Source: Chitinophagaceae bacterium
GTDB taxonomy: Bacteria > Bacteroidota > Bacteroidia > Chitinophagales > Chitinophagaceae
Length of the DNA stretch: 64,000 nucleotides
Reading direction: 5' to 3'
Assembly: GCA_016710935.1 (NCBI GenBank)
Contig: JADJTY010000003.1
Location: forward strand, 1-64,000
Shown: piece by piece, positions 44,532 to 52,928 of the stretch
Position numbering within the stretch: position 1 is the stretch's first letter
Layout of the letters: each line of letters opens with the position of its first letter
Position numbers and translations under genes: made by a program
Notes under the pieces: generated by a model
What the model saw: only the letters and a program-made list of their open reading frames with translations
Databases searched by the model: none
Told to the model about the DNA's origin: nothing

Positions 44532-45584
44532 ATGAAGGAAATCTTATTTCAATTTGGATTATCTGGGGAAGACTTTCAGGCTATGCCTTTTGGAAGCGGA
44601 TTGATCAATACAACCTGGAAGATCACAGATAAACAGGGTAATGCAAAATATATTCTTCAAAAAATAAATCAACAGATCTTTAAACAGCCAGTTGATATTG
44701 CTTTTAATATCAGGCTGATCGATAATTACCTGAAAGATCATTTTCCGGATTATTTATTTGTGTCACCGGTTGTTACAATTACAGGTGATGAATTTGTAAA
44801 AAACGATGATAGCTATTACAGGATGTTTCCTTTTATTACAAATTCGCATACCATTGATGTGGTTGAAAAACCACAACAGGCTTATGAAGCAGCCAGGCAA
44901 TTCGGGAAATTCACAAAACTATTATCCGCCCTGGATGCGGCTCAACTAAAAATAACCCTGCCTGATTTTCATAATCTAACACTTCGTTATCAGCAATTTG
45001 AAATAGCATTGGAACGCGGGAACCCCGAAAGAATAATGCGATCAAAAGACCTGATAGCCATGATCAAACAAAATAAGAGGATTGCAGATGAATATGAAAT
45101 TTGTAAAGAAAAATTTACCGTAAGAGTAACGCACCACGATACCAAGATCAGTAATGTTTTGTTTGATGATGCAGACCAGGGGCTATGTGTGATAGACCTT
45201 GATACAGTTATGCATGGTTATTCCATTAGTGATGTGGGCGATATGATGCGTACGTATTTATGCCCGGTTAGTGAAGAAGAAAAGGATTTTTCAAAAATTA
45301 TCATCCGTGCAGCATTTTATGAAGCCATTGTAGCTGGTTATTTATCTGAAATGGGAGCGGGGTTAACAGAAGTTGAAAAACAACACATTCATTTTGCCGG
45401 GGAGTTTATGATCTACATGCAGGCGATTCGTTTTTTAACTGATCATTTAAATAATGACAGCTATTACGGCGCAAAATATGAGGAACATAATTTTGTAAGG
45501 GCCGGTAATCAAATTGCTTTGTTACAAAGACTGCAGGAATTTAATAAAAGCTGTCAGTCTGAGCTTGTCGAAGACAGTTTGTAA
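44532..45584 (+). CDS. NahK-like sugar kinase / aminoglycoside phosphotransferase family
   Basis: A 350-residue APH-fold kinase. The catalytic loop THHDTKISNVLFD (about 200-212; Asp as base) and the metal-binding VIDLDTVMHGY (about 222-232) match N-acetylhexosamine 1-kinases, which phosphorylate GlcNAc or GalNAc at C1. The N-lobe has PFGSGLINTTWKI and YILQKINQQIF. It faces the glycosidase block, which would release GlcNAc and GalNAc, supporting an amino-sugar salvage role. The C-terminus (CQSELVEDSL) is encoded by a dispersed repeat that also supplies the stop codon; the native end probably lay near FNKSC. Substrate is inferred, family call is firm. Confidence 0.85.
   Translation: MKEILFQFGLSGEDFQAMPFGSGLINTTWKITDKQGNAKYILQKINQQIFKQPVDIAFNIRLIDNYLKDHFPDYLFVSPVVTITGDEFVKNDDSYYRMFPFITNSHTIDVVEKPQQAYEAARQFGKFTKLLSALDAAQLKITLPDFHNLTLRYQQFEIALERGNPERIMRSKDLIAMIKQNKRIADEYEICKEKFTVRVTHHDTKISNVLFDDADQGLCVIDLDTVMHGYSISDVGDMMRTYLCPVSEEEKDFSKIIIRAAFYEAIVAGYLSEMGAGLTEVEKQHIHFAGEFMIYMQAIRFLTDHLNNDSYYGAKYEEHNFVRAGNQIALLQRLQEFNKSCQSELVEDSL
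45551..45580. repeat. Dispersed repeat forming the kinase C-terminus
   Basis: CTGTCAGTCTGAGCTTGTCG followed by AAGACAGTTT. The same unit occurs at 59165-59195 (same orientation) and 59510-59539 (inverted). Its ends CTGTC/GACAG pair. It encodes the last residues and precedes the stop of the kinase gene. Confidence 0.7.
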
Positions 45585-45591
45585 ATGATCA

Positions 45592-46671
45592 TTATTTGTT
45601 CAGTTCAATCTTTTCTCCAATCGGATGTTTAGCTGAATAAGTCAATCCCAACAGGCCTGCCATCGTTTGTGCAAACTGTTTTTGATATAACTGCTGATTT
45701 ACTTTTATTTCTCCCTTTGCGGGTATACCCGGTCCCATGGCAGCCATCCATATCTGGTAACTATCTTTTATTGTATTGTTATGGCTTGTCCATTCTTCTT
45801 TGTTTGCATCTCCACGACCATGATCTGTTGTAATAAAAATGGCAGTCCTGTTCTTATAAAATGCATCTGATTGTATATAATTCCAGATATCACTTATCCA
45901 CTTGTCAACCTGGTTGGCTGCATTTAAATAATCCCTGTATTGCCCGCTGTGTGCCCATTCGTCAGTTTCGCCATAAGAAATATATAACACTTTTGGTTTT
46001 TTTGTCTGCAGATAATTCATGGCACCATAATGTGTAAAAACATCCAGGCACTCTGCTTCGCCAAAAGGTTTGTAAGAATCTTTTAATAAATTATTGATCG
46101 TTTTTTCTGTTACAGTTGGATGGGTGCCGCCTGTAAGATCAAACGCCGAGTACACAGGAAATTTTCCTCTTTCTTCATTTAATATCCGGTCAAATGCATC
46201 CCATGCACCAAAAGCAGCAACTTTGTTTTTATATTTTGGCTGGTTGTTTAAAAATTCAAGCAGGGTAGTGTTTGGGTTGGGAGGATAAGAATTGCTGTTA
46301 ATCAATGTATCAGGGTAACCAGTAAAAATTTCATTATAACCCGGATACGAAAACCAGTACGGATTTGCATTGTCAAACTTGTTGCCATAATTCCTGTTGC
46401 CATATATCTGCCCGTTCTTTTCAATCATACTCCATAAGAACGGCATTATTTTTTTTCTTCTTTCAACAGCATCTATAGCCCAGTATTTTTTAAAAATGGC
46501 AGCACTGTCATCCTGGTTAAACTTTTTATTGTTGGCGATGGCACTGTCCATACCTGCAAAAACTTCCTGCCAGCGAAGCCCATCAGTAGTGATGATGATG
46601 ATGTTTTCGGCTGTTTGAGCAGCTGCTGCAGTTACATTCAATACAAATAATAGAATCAGTATTTTTTTCAT
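45592..46671 (-). CDS. Alkaline phosphatase / nucleotide pyrophosphatase superfamily protein
   Basis: A 359-residue exported enzyme. The start at 46671 gives a clean signal peptide (MKKILILLFVLNVTAAAAQ) one base after the GH35 stop; the frame is open upstream but overlaps GH35. The metal/nucleophile site ITTDGLRWQEVFAG (Thr/Asp) and the late FITTDHGRGDANKEEWTSHNN (metal Asp-His) identify the alkaline-phosphatase-like superfamily, which includes phosphodiesterases and sulfatases. The sulfatase CxPxR motif is absent. As last gene of the glycosidase block it may remove phosphate or phosphodiester groups from glycans; the substrate is not known. Confidence 0.88.
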   Translation of the reverse strand: MKKILILLFVLNVTAAAAQTAENIIIITTDGLRWQEVFAGMDSAIANNKKFNQDDSAAIFKKYWAIDAVERRKKIMPFLWSMIEKNGQIYGNRNYGNKFDNANPYWFSYPGYNEIFTGYPDTLINSNSYPPNPNTTLLEFLNNQPKYKNKVAAFGAWDAFDRILNEERGKFPVYSAFDLTGGTHPTVTEKTINNLLKDSYKPFGEAECLDVFTHYGAMNYLQTKKPKVLYISYGETDEWAHSGQYRDYLNAANQVDKWISDIWNYIQSDAFYKNRTAIFITTDHGRGDANKEEWTSHNNTIKDSYQIWMAAMGPGIPAKGEIKVNQQLYQKQFAQTMAGLLGLTYSAKHPIGEKIELNK

Positions 46672-46672
46672 T

Positions 46673-48475
46673 TTAATCCAGTGTTTTAAAAGCCAATATA
46701 GGGTTTGATTCTGTTTGCAGCATATCAAAAACAATAATTTCATTGTTACCTTTTTTTAACCAGCCAGCAGGGCAGTATAATCTTTGTTGCGGCCCTATAT
46801 TCCAATACCTGCCCAGGTTGTGACCGTTTACATAAATCATCCCTTTACTGTATTTACTCAGGTCAAAATACGTATCGCCCACTTCAGGTAAATTAAAATA
46901 CCCTTTATAAAAAATTCCGGGGCCTTCCCTAAGGCCACGATCTTGTGTGGCAGCCTTTGTTACAAATGCTGCATCCATTGGTAAAGGATATACCAGCCAG
47001 TTCATTAAAGTCATGCCATTTAAAGTCACCCTGTCGGTAATACCTTTTCTGTCAATCATAAATTGTGCAAAGTTGATATGCCCCATACCTTCTACTAAAA
47101 TATCCAGCACCGGGTCTGCAGCTTCTGTTTTGGGAAGATCTACTGTCCAGTTGCCACCATCACGATATACGGTATCAATAAACTTTCCGTCTAAAAATAC
47201 AAGCGCATAATCATGTGGCTCCCATATTTTTAATTTGCCGCTTTTATGTCCGATTAGTTTTGTGCGGTACAACATCAGTCCCTGGTTTTGGCCAAAGTCT
47301 TCCATTGGTTTTGGCTGTACTGATAATATGGGTTGCGGTAACAGGTTCCAGATGGTTGTCATATACTTCATATCAATAGCGGGTATTTCAATAGCCGCAA
47401 TTTCTTTTGGTACCTCGGGTATTTTATAATCAACATATTTTGAAATCAGGTTGCGCAACGTAAAATATTTAGCCGTAGCCTGGCCACGCTCGTTAATAGG
47501 TGCATCATAATCGTAGCTGGTAATATCAGGCTGGTATTGGGTTGGCGAGAATGCATTGGCGCCGGCAGTGAAACCAAAATTGGTGCCGCCATGAATTACA
47601 TAAAAATTAATGGATCGTTTATTTTTTAAAAGATATTCAACTTCTCTTTTAAGATCAACGGTATCGGGCCGCTGCCATTTTTCTCCCCAATGGGTAAGCC
47701 AGCCGGGGTAAGTTTCACTGCTGAAAGCGGGAACATCGGGATCACTTTTAGAAGCCTGGGCAAAATCTGCATCGCTGCCGCCACTATCCAAACCAATGGC
47801 TGTGCCTTTAATGTGTCCCGCTTCCAGCATATAGGCTGTTGGCCCATCAGCAGTATAGAACGGAACTTTAATTCCATTTTTCAGCCAGGCAGTTCTTAAC
47901 GCTTCCAAATAATTTTTATCGTTACCATAGCTGCCATATTCGTTTTCGATCTGTACCATCAGTATCGGGCCACCGTTCACGCATTGTAAGTCAACAACCT
48001 GTTTTGCCAATTCATCAATGTATCTTAATGCAGCAGTCATATACCGGGGATCCATGCATCGTACTTTTATATCGGGGTATTTAAGCAGGTATGGAGGCAA
48101 GCCGCCAAAATCCCATTCAGCACATACGTATGGGCCTGGGCGCAGTAAAACCCACATACCTTCCTGCTGACATATTTTTATGAACTCTGCAATATTCCTG
48201 TTCTCAGTTTTAAAGTCGAATTTTCCTTCTTGCTGTTCATGATAATTCCAGAAGATATAAGCCGCAATTGTATTGCAGCCCATTGCCTTTGCCATTTGAA
48301 TGCGGTGCCGCCAGTATTCTTTTGGAATACGTGCCGGGTGCATTTCTCCGCCGATGATCTGGAAGGGCTTACCGTCCAATAAAAAATCGGATTTGCCTAA
48401 AGTGAATTCGTGTTTTTGGCTAAAACACTGTTGTGTTAATGCTGTAATGAGTAAAATTAATACTACACGTTTCAT
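46673..48475 (-). CDS. GH35 beta-galactosidase
   Basis: A 600-residue exported glycosidase with signal peptide (1-19). The GH35 TIM barrel is clear: GGEMHPARIPKEYWRHRI (42-59), the acid/base Glu179 in VQIENEYGSYG and the nucleophile Glu254 in SSETYPGWLTHWGE. The C-terminal beta domains end with GMIYVNGHNLGRYWNIGPQQ. It removes terminal beta-linked galactose, for example from complex glycans, in the periplasm or at the surface. It is coupled to the phosphatase-like gene downstream (1-base gap). A repeat/GIY-YIG insertion separates it from the beta-mannosidase upstream. Confidence 0.95.
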   Translation of the reverse strand: MKRVVLILLITALTQQCFSQKHEFTLGKSDFLLDGKPFQIIGGEMHPARIPKEYWRHRIQMAKAMGCNTIAAYIFWNYHEQQEGKFDFKTENRNIAEFIKICQQEGMWVLLRPGPYVCAEWDFGGLPPYLLKYPDIKVRCMDPRYMTAALRYIDELAKQVVDLQCVNGGPILMVQIENEYGSYGNDKNYLEALRTAWLKNGIKVPFYTADGPTAYMLEAGHIKGTAIGLDSGGSDADFAQASKSDPDVPAFSSETYPGWLTHWGEKWQRPDTVDLKREVEYLLKNKRSINFYVIHGGTNFGFTAGANAFSPTQYQPDITSYDYDAPINERGQATAKYFTLRNLISKYVDYKIPEVPKEIAAIEIPAIDMKYMTTIWNLLPQPILSVQPKPMEDFGQNQGLMLYRTKLIGHKSGKLKIWEPHDYALVFLDGKFIDTVYRDGGNWTVDLPKTEAADPVLDILVEGMGHINFAQFMIDRKGITDRVTLNGMTLMNWLVYPLPMDAAFVTKAATQDRGLREGPGIFYKGYFNLPEVGDTYFDLSKYSKGMIYVNGHNLGRYWNIGPQQRLYCPAGWLKKGNNEIIVFDMLQTESNPILAFKTLD

Positions 48476-48507
48476 AAATGTTCATTAGAGAATTAAAGCT
48501 GATTTTT

Positions 48508-48547
48508 CCGTCATTGCGAACAAAGTGAAGCAATCCGCCCAATAAAG
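48508..48547. repeat. Dispersed repeat downstream of the GIY-YIG gene
   Basis: CCGTCATTGCGAACAAAGTG followed by AAGCAATCCGCCCAATAAAG: the well-known Bacteroidota CGTCATTGCGA...GCAATCCGCC element. A divergent copy in the same orientation is at 48894-48959 and an inverted one at 48988-49030, bracketing the nuclease gene. Confidence 0.75.
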
Positions 48548-48562
48548 ATACAAATGCTGATT

Positions 48563-48862
48563 TTACCAGTTTTTAACTTCTTCCCACAAATCATTCCAAT
48601 GTGGATTCATTGCATGAATTAAATCTTCTTTCCTTTTCCTGTTAACAGCTTTTAATTGTTTTTCCCTGGCAATCGCATCTTCAATCCTGCTAAAATTTTC
48701 AAACCAAACTAATTTATCACAATTGTATCTGGCGGTGAAACTGGTTTTAAATTCTTTTGTTTTATGTTGAAAAACACGTTGAGGTAAATTTGAAGTTACA
48801 CCGGTATATAAGACGGTGTTGTGAAAATTAGTCATTATATAAACACAGCCTCCGTATTCCAT
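48563..48862 (-). CDS. GIY-YIG single-domain nuclease (first copy)
   Basis: A compact GIY-YIG domain: GGCVYIMTNFHNTVLYTGVT (VYI and YTG as the family pair), the Arg in LPQRVFQHK, the Glu in DAIAREKQLK and the final KRKEDLI. The start at 48862 gives about 99 residues; an ATG at 48901 in the same frame lies inside the repeat and is less likely. Such one-domain proteins are related to the YhbQ group and lack any target-recognition domain. The gene lies between glycosidase genes with no functional tie to them and is flanked by dispersed repeats on both sides. Confidence 0.88.
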   Translation of the reverse strand: MEYGGCVYIMTNFHNTVLYTGVTSNLPQRVFQHKTKEFKTSFTARYNCDKLVWFENFSRIEDAIAREKQLKAVNRKRKEDLIHAMNPHWNDLWEEVKNW

Positions 48863-48893
48863 AATGATGATATTAGTAACAATGTTGAAGCAG

Positions 48894-49030
48894 CCCGTCA
48901 TGGCGAAGTTTTACTCAAGCCTATGTGCCAGGCAAAACTGAAGCCATCCGCTGAATAAAGATATTAAGTAATTTTCTCTTTTTGCATTGTTCGGCGGATG
49001 GCTTCGTCGTGCCTCCTCGCCAGGACGGGA
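48894..49030. repeat. Paired inverted dispersed repeats upstream of the GIY-YIG gene
   Basis: CCCGTCATGGCGAAG... ending AAGCCATCCGCTGAATAAAG (48894-48959) and the inverted GTTCGGCGGATGGCTTCGTC... ending CCAGGACGGG (48988-49030). The GCCATCCGC/GCGGATGGC parts pair, giving a long hairpin next to the nuclease start. Units are variants of the one at 48508-48547. Confidence 0.7.
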
Positions 49031-49048
49031 ACTTGTGCATTTGTTTTT

Positions 49049-51034
49049 TTATTGTGCATTTAAAATATCGTAGAGTGATTTTATTTTAAGATCAGGCAGG
49101 TTGATGGTTTTATTTGTTTTGATGATCTTTGTTTCACCAGGTTTCAGATCAAAGTAATTATCTGAAAAACTGAGGTCTTTATCTTTAATTGCCAGGTATA
49201 CATATTTAACAGCAACACTGCTTGTAATGGAAACCGAGTTGGGGGATGTAAATATGGCGAACTCAGGTTTTTGCAATACCAAATCCTTCGGATAAACAGC
49301 ATCTTTAACCGGCAACACATCATCCCTATACGCTTCCCTAACCGCATACCACGCTGCTTTTGGCTGCCTGCTGTAATCAGTAATGCTCCAGCTGGTAACG
49401 GGCCAGCAATCATTTAACTGCCATAAAAGCGTACCCATATTTGCAGGGTATTTACTGCGGTGTACCGCAATGCTGTTCTTTAAAATATAGTACTGCATGC
49501 ATTGCGATAAGTAAGTATAATCTTCCAGTGAAAGGCGACTAAGCTTTGCCGAGTCAATAAAATATCGGGTTAAATAATGCTCCAGTTTTTTAAAACCATC
49601 GCTTGCTTTTTGGTGAGATCGTATAACCGGCGATTGCAAATACCTGTCTGAAGGATCCGTAAAACTTTTGATCGTATTCCAGTTGGGCATGGCCTGCATA
49701 CCATATTCACTTACAAAGCGCCCGGTTTTATTTTCAAATGTTTCCCAATCTTCCAATCCCCACCAAACACCCCAGTAATGACTGTCGCCTTCGGTAAAAC
49801 TTTCCTTGCGGCCCCAACCATTTTTTGGCGAGGTGGAAACATAGGGCCTAGTACCATCAAATTCATCCACCCATTTTTTCAGGCTGTCCTGGAACAGGCG
49901 TTTGTAATCGTTCCATACTTTAGCAGAATCATTGCCATGCAAATTAAATTGGTTTTGCCAGCCCCAGTTCTTCCAGGCTTCTTCCACTTCATTATTACCG
50001 CACCACAAAACAATGCAGGGGTGATCTTTCAGTCTTTCAATTTGATATTTTACTTCTTCACGTACATTGTTCATAAATGCATCATCGCCGGGGTACATGC
50101 CTCCGGCAAACATAAAATCCTGCCAAACCATGATTCCCAGTGAATCACAGAGATCATAAAAATCATTAGCTTCATAAACACCGCCGCCCCAAACGCGAAG
50201 CATATTCATGTTGGCATCTTTGGCACTAAGCAACATTTTACGGTAATCGTCTCTTTTTAATCTGGGTAAAAAAACATCGCCGGGTATCCAGTTGGCGCCC
50301 TTGGCATAAATGGGTTTGCCGTTCTTTTCAAAGTAGAAGGAGGTGCCGATGGAATCTTTTTGTTGGATGAGTTTTACGATACTATTGTGGTCGTTGTTAA
50401 TAGCTGTAGATCTTTTTACTTCTGCCACTTTTAAATATACCTTCTTCCAAATTCCAAAACCTACAAACTTCGGTCCCCAATCCCAGCCAAACTGAAACTG
50501 CGCTTTACGAACATACACCCGGTTATTATCGGGTAAAATCAATGGTAGTTTTGATTTAGCAATACTATCCACTTTATTTTGTGCCGATGCAAATCTGATC
50601 AGCAGCACATTGTTTGTTCGTTTAATGAAAGGCTTCACATCTATTGTCCATCCCCGGAACATATTATCAGCCTGTAAAATTAATTTACCATTCAAAAACA
50701 CATCTGTATAAGTATCCAACCCATCAAATACCAATTCGATATTTTTCTTTATAAAAGTTTGATCATCTACATTAAAAACAGTTTTATACTCCCAATCAGC
50801 TTTATCAATCCATTGTAGTTTACTTTCATTATCTCTGAAATAGGGATCAGGTATTAGTTTATTTGCAAGCAGATCGGTATGCACAGTACCGGGCACCGTG
50901 GCTTTGTACCACTTGTTCTCTTTTTGATTTTTGAATTGCCAGTTCTTGTTTAGTTCTATGGAGATGTTTTGGGCAGTTGTGTGAAAAGGGATTAAACAGA
51001 TCAACAGGATCAAAACAATTGAACAGCTTCTCAT
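49049..51034 (-). CDS. GH2 beta-mannosidase, shortened
   Basis: An exported (signal 1-21) GH2 enzyme that removes beta-mannose, for example from the Man-beta-1,4-GlcNAc core of N-glycans. The N-terminal sugar-binding domain (WQFKNQKENKWYKATVPGTV; read from VPGTVHTDLL) and TIM barrel are complete: KGANWIPGD, MLRVWGGGVYE, acid/base Glu in WCGNNEVEEAW (near 350) and nucleophile Glu in FVSEYGMQAMP (near 445). It has only 661 residues against about 830 usually. The linking Ig-like domain between KKVYLKV and KLIQQKDSIGTSFYF (about 90 residues) and part of the C-terminal sandwich near YRDDVLPVKDAVYPKDL are missing, both in frame. CutC lies directly upstream (1-base gap). Confidence 0.9.
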   Translation of the reverse strand: MRSCSIVLILLICLIPFHTTAQNISIELNKNWQFKNQKENKWYKATVPGTVHTDLLANKLIPDPYFRDNESKLQWIDKADWEYKTVFNVDDQTFIKKNIELVFDGLDTYTDVFLNGKLILQADNMFRGWTIDVKPFIKRTNNVLLIRFASAQNKVDSIAKSKLPLILPDNNRVYVRKAQFQFGWDWGPKFVGFGIWKKVYLKVAEVKRSTAINNDHNSIVKLIQQKDSIGTSFYFEKNGKPIYAKGANWIPGDVFLPRLKRDDYRKMLLSAKDANMNMLRVWGGGVYEANDFYDLCDSLGIMVWQDFMFAGGMYPGDDAFMNNVREEVKYQIERLKDHPCIVLWCGNNEVEEAWKNWGWQNQFNLHGNDSAKVWNDYKRLFQDSLKKWVDEFDGTRPYVSTSPKNGWGRKESFTEGDSHYWGVWWGLEDWETFENKTGRFVSEYGMQAMPNWNTIKSFTDPSDRYLQSPVIRSHQKASDGFKKLEHYLTRYFIDSAKLSRLSLEDYTYLSQCMQYYILKNSIAVHRSKYPANMGTLLWQLNDCWPVTSWSITDYSRQPKAAWYAVREAYRDDVLPVKDAVYPKDLVLQKPEFAIFTSPNSVSITSSVAVKYVYLAIKDKDLSFSDNYFDLKPGETKIIKTNKTINLPDLKIKSLYDILNAQ

Positions 51035-51035
51035 C

Positions 51036-51773
51036 TTACAAACTCTTTAAATTAGCGATTATCATTTTCACTTCTCTTTCATCCAATGAAACTGATCTCA
51101 GGTTTTCTTTCATTGTTTCATTGGTATAATTCATCTTACTGTCAATATTCATTCTTGCAGATGTATGAAATTCAACAGCGCCGGTCTTTTGGGCAAGCTC
51201 AATAATATTATCAGCACGTACACCACTTCCCGGCATGATGATAATTCTCTCATCAGCTTGTTTTATCAGTGCAGCAATGGTTTCGGCACCATCCAAAGCG
51301 GCAGGCACCAGGCCCGATGTAAGTATTCTTTCACAACCGATTTCAATAATATCTTCCAAGGCCTGTACGGCATCGGTAACTCTGTCAAAAGCACGATGGA
51401 ATGTTACTCCCATCGGATAAGCCAAAGACACTAATGCGGCACATCTTTCTTTATCAACCTGTCCCATCTGCATGTAAAATACCAATCACAACACCTTCAC
51501 AACCCAATTCTTTGCAAATTTTCACATCTGCTTTCATTACTTCAAATTCAGCATCGCTGTAAAAAAATCACCGCCACGTGGGCGGATAATGGGATATAGT
51601 TCAATGTGCAAATTTTCACGTGCAGCTTTAATAAACCCATAGGATGGGGTAGTGCCGCCTTCACCGGGGTTATCACATAATTCAATGCGATGAGCACCTG
51701 TAGCCTGTGCAAGGATGCAGCTTTCAATATTAAAACCAATTACTTCTAATTTGAAATTCATAATAATCTTCAA
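51036..51773 (-). CDS. cutC: CutC family protein, two frameshifts
   Basis: CutC proteins are TIM-barrel proteins of about 245 residues, historically called copper homeostasis proteins. The N-terminal ELCDNPGEGGTTPSYGFI and IIRPRGGDF and the later GVTFHRAFDR, ERILTSG and IIIMPGSGVRADN with EFHTSA are diagnostic. The frame breaks at the A-run 51561-51567 (7 bases, 8 needed) and shifts back at 51463-51465 (one C too many). Corrected, the middle reads DAEFEVMKADVKICKELGCE and IGILHADGQVDKERC. It sits between an aspartylglucosaminidase gene and the beta-mannosidase, one base from the latter, arguing for a glycan-related role. An alternative start at 51761 is equally good. Confidence 0.92.
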
Positions 51774-51848
51774 TGCTCAATATTCAAATTTCAATGTTCA
51801 GTTGCGTTTTCTTGTTTATTGAACATTGATCATTGTGTATTGAATATT
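51770..51848. repeat. Inverted repeat between the asparaginase and cutC genes
   Basis: TCAATGTTCA (51791-51800) pairs with TGAACATTGA (51820-51829), and outer CAATATTCAA (51777-51786) with TTGAATATT ending 51848. A typical AT-rich Bacteroidota intergenic hairpin; may attenuate transcription within the operon. Confidence 0.5.
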
Positions 51849-51849
51849 T

Positions 51850-52860
51850 TTAAATAAGATATTTTGATTGATGAATTTTATTTTCATTATTACTCTTCAC
51901 ACTAAACACAAATCCTTTTTGAATAGCATAAGCACCGTATTGCCCTTTCTTATTCATTGCAAGAAAACCAACTTGTAATGTTTTTGCTTTTGCTGCATCT
52001 CTTTTCACAATTCTTTCCACTGCTTTTTTACAGGCCATTTCGGGTGAATATCCCTGGCGCATAAATTCAACCACCAAATGTGTTCCGCAAATGCGTATCA
52101 CTTCTTCGCCGGTACCGCTGCTGGTAGCTGCACCAATTTCATTATCTACAAATAAACCTGCCCCAATAATGGGCGAATCGCCCACACGGCCATGTAATTT
52201 ATAAGCCATACCGCTGGTAGTAACTGCGCCCGATAAATTTCCCATTGCATCCATTGCTACCAATCCCATGGTATCATGATTGGCTGTGCCGTCTTCAAAA
52301 AAATTGGGTGCAAAGGGCCCGTTTTGTTTTTTATTCTCGATATTGATGACCGGTTTGTATTCACTTTTTTTAAGCCATTCGGCATAAGCTTTTTTGGCCT
52401 CCCCAGATAATTCAGCACTTTCCAAAGTAAATCCGTTTTCAATTGCAAATTGTTGTGCACCGGCACCAACTAAAATTACATGCGGTGTTTTCTCCATCAC
52501 TTTACGGGCAACAGATACCGGGTGCTTAATTCTTTCCAAACCCGCTACAGCACCGATATTGGCTTTATGATCCATTATGCAGCTATCCAGCGTTACAATG
52601 CCATCCCTGTCGGGGTAACCACCCAACCCCACGCAGCAATCTATTTTATTCTCTATGTGCATTGCTCCGGCTTCCACAGCATCCAGCGCAGTTCCCTTTT
52701 GGATAAAATCTTCCATGCTTCCGCATTTACGGGCATCCCGCTATCCCAGGTAGAAATTACAATGGGACTTGTCGTTCCTTCAAACTGTTAGCAATTGATT
52801 TTTTTGCAGCAAGCAACGGTGCGGTTAATGCAGATAGGTGTAAAATTTTCTACGGTTCAT
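51850..52860 (-). CDS. N4-(beta-N-acetylglucosaminyl)-L-asparaginase (glycosylasparaginase), three frameshifts at N-terminus
   Basis: Cleaves the GlcNAc-Asn bond left after N-glycan trimming; an Ntn hydrolase that self-cleaves before Thr. The nucleophile motif NHDTMGLVAMD has its Thr codon at 52270-52272 (about residue 198). GTALDAVEAGAMHIE, CVGLGGYPD and GRVGDSPIIGAGLFVDN are family blocks. The main frame opens only at 52716, but the true start is the ATG at 52858-52860: with one base restored at each of 52842-52845, 52777-52778 and 52697-52700 it reads MNRRKFLHLSALTAPLLAA (a Tat-type signal), then PIVISTWDSGMPVNAEAW. Corrected length is about 337 residues. It overlaps the reading past GH109 and lies 66 bases after its corrected stop. 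Confidence 0.9.
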
Positions 52861-52899
52861 CTTTAATTATTGTTAAGTAGTCTTCCAAAATCTCTCTAT

Positions 52900-52928
52900 A
52901 GTTCCTCCGCCGCGGCGGGGGGGGTTTA
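52900..52928. repeat. GC-rich repeat abutting the GH109 stop
   Basis: TTCCTCCGCCGCGGCGGGGG followed by GGGTTTA: contains the perfect palindrome CCGCCGCGGCGG and the GGGGGTTTA end shared with 15733-15760. Read on the minus strand the stop TAA is followed by ACCCCCC. Confidence 0.6.
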
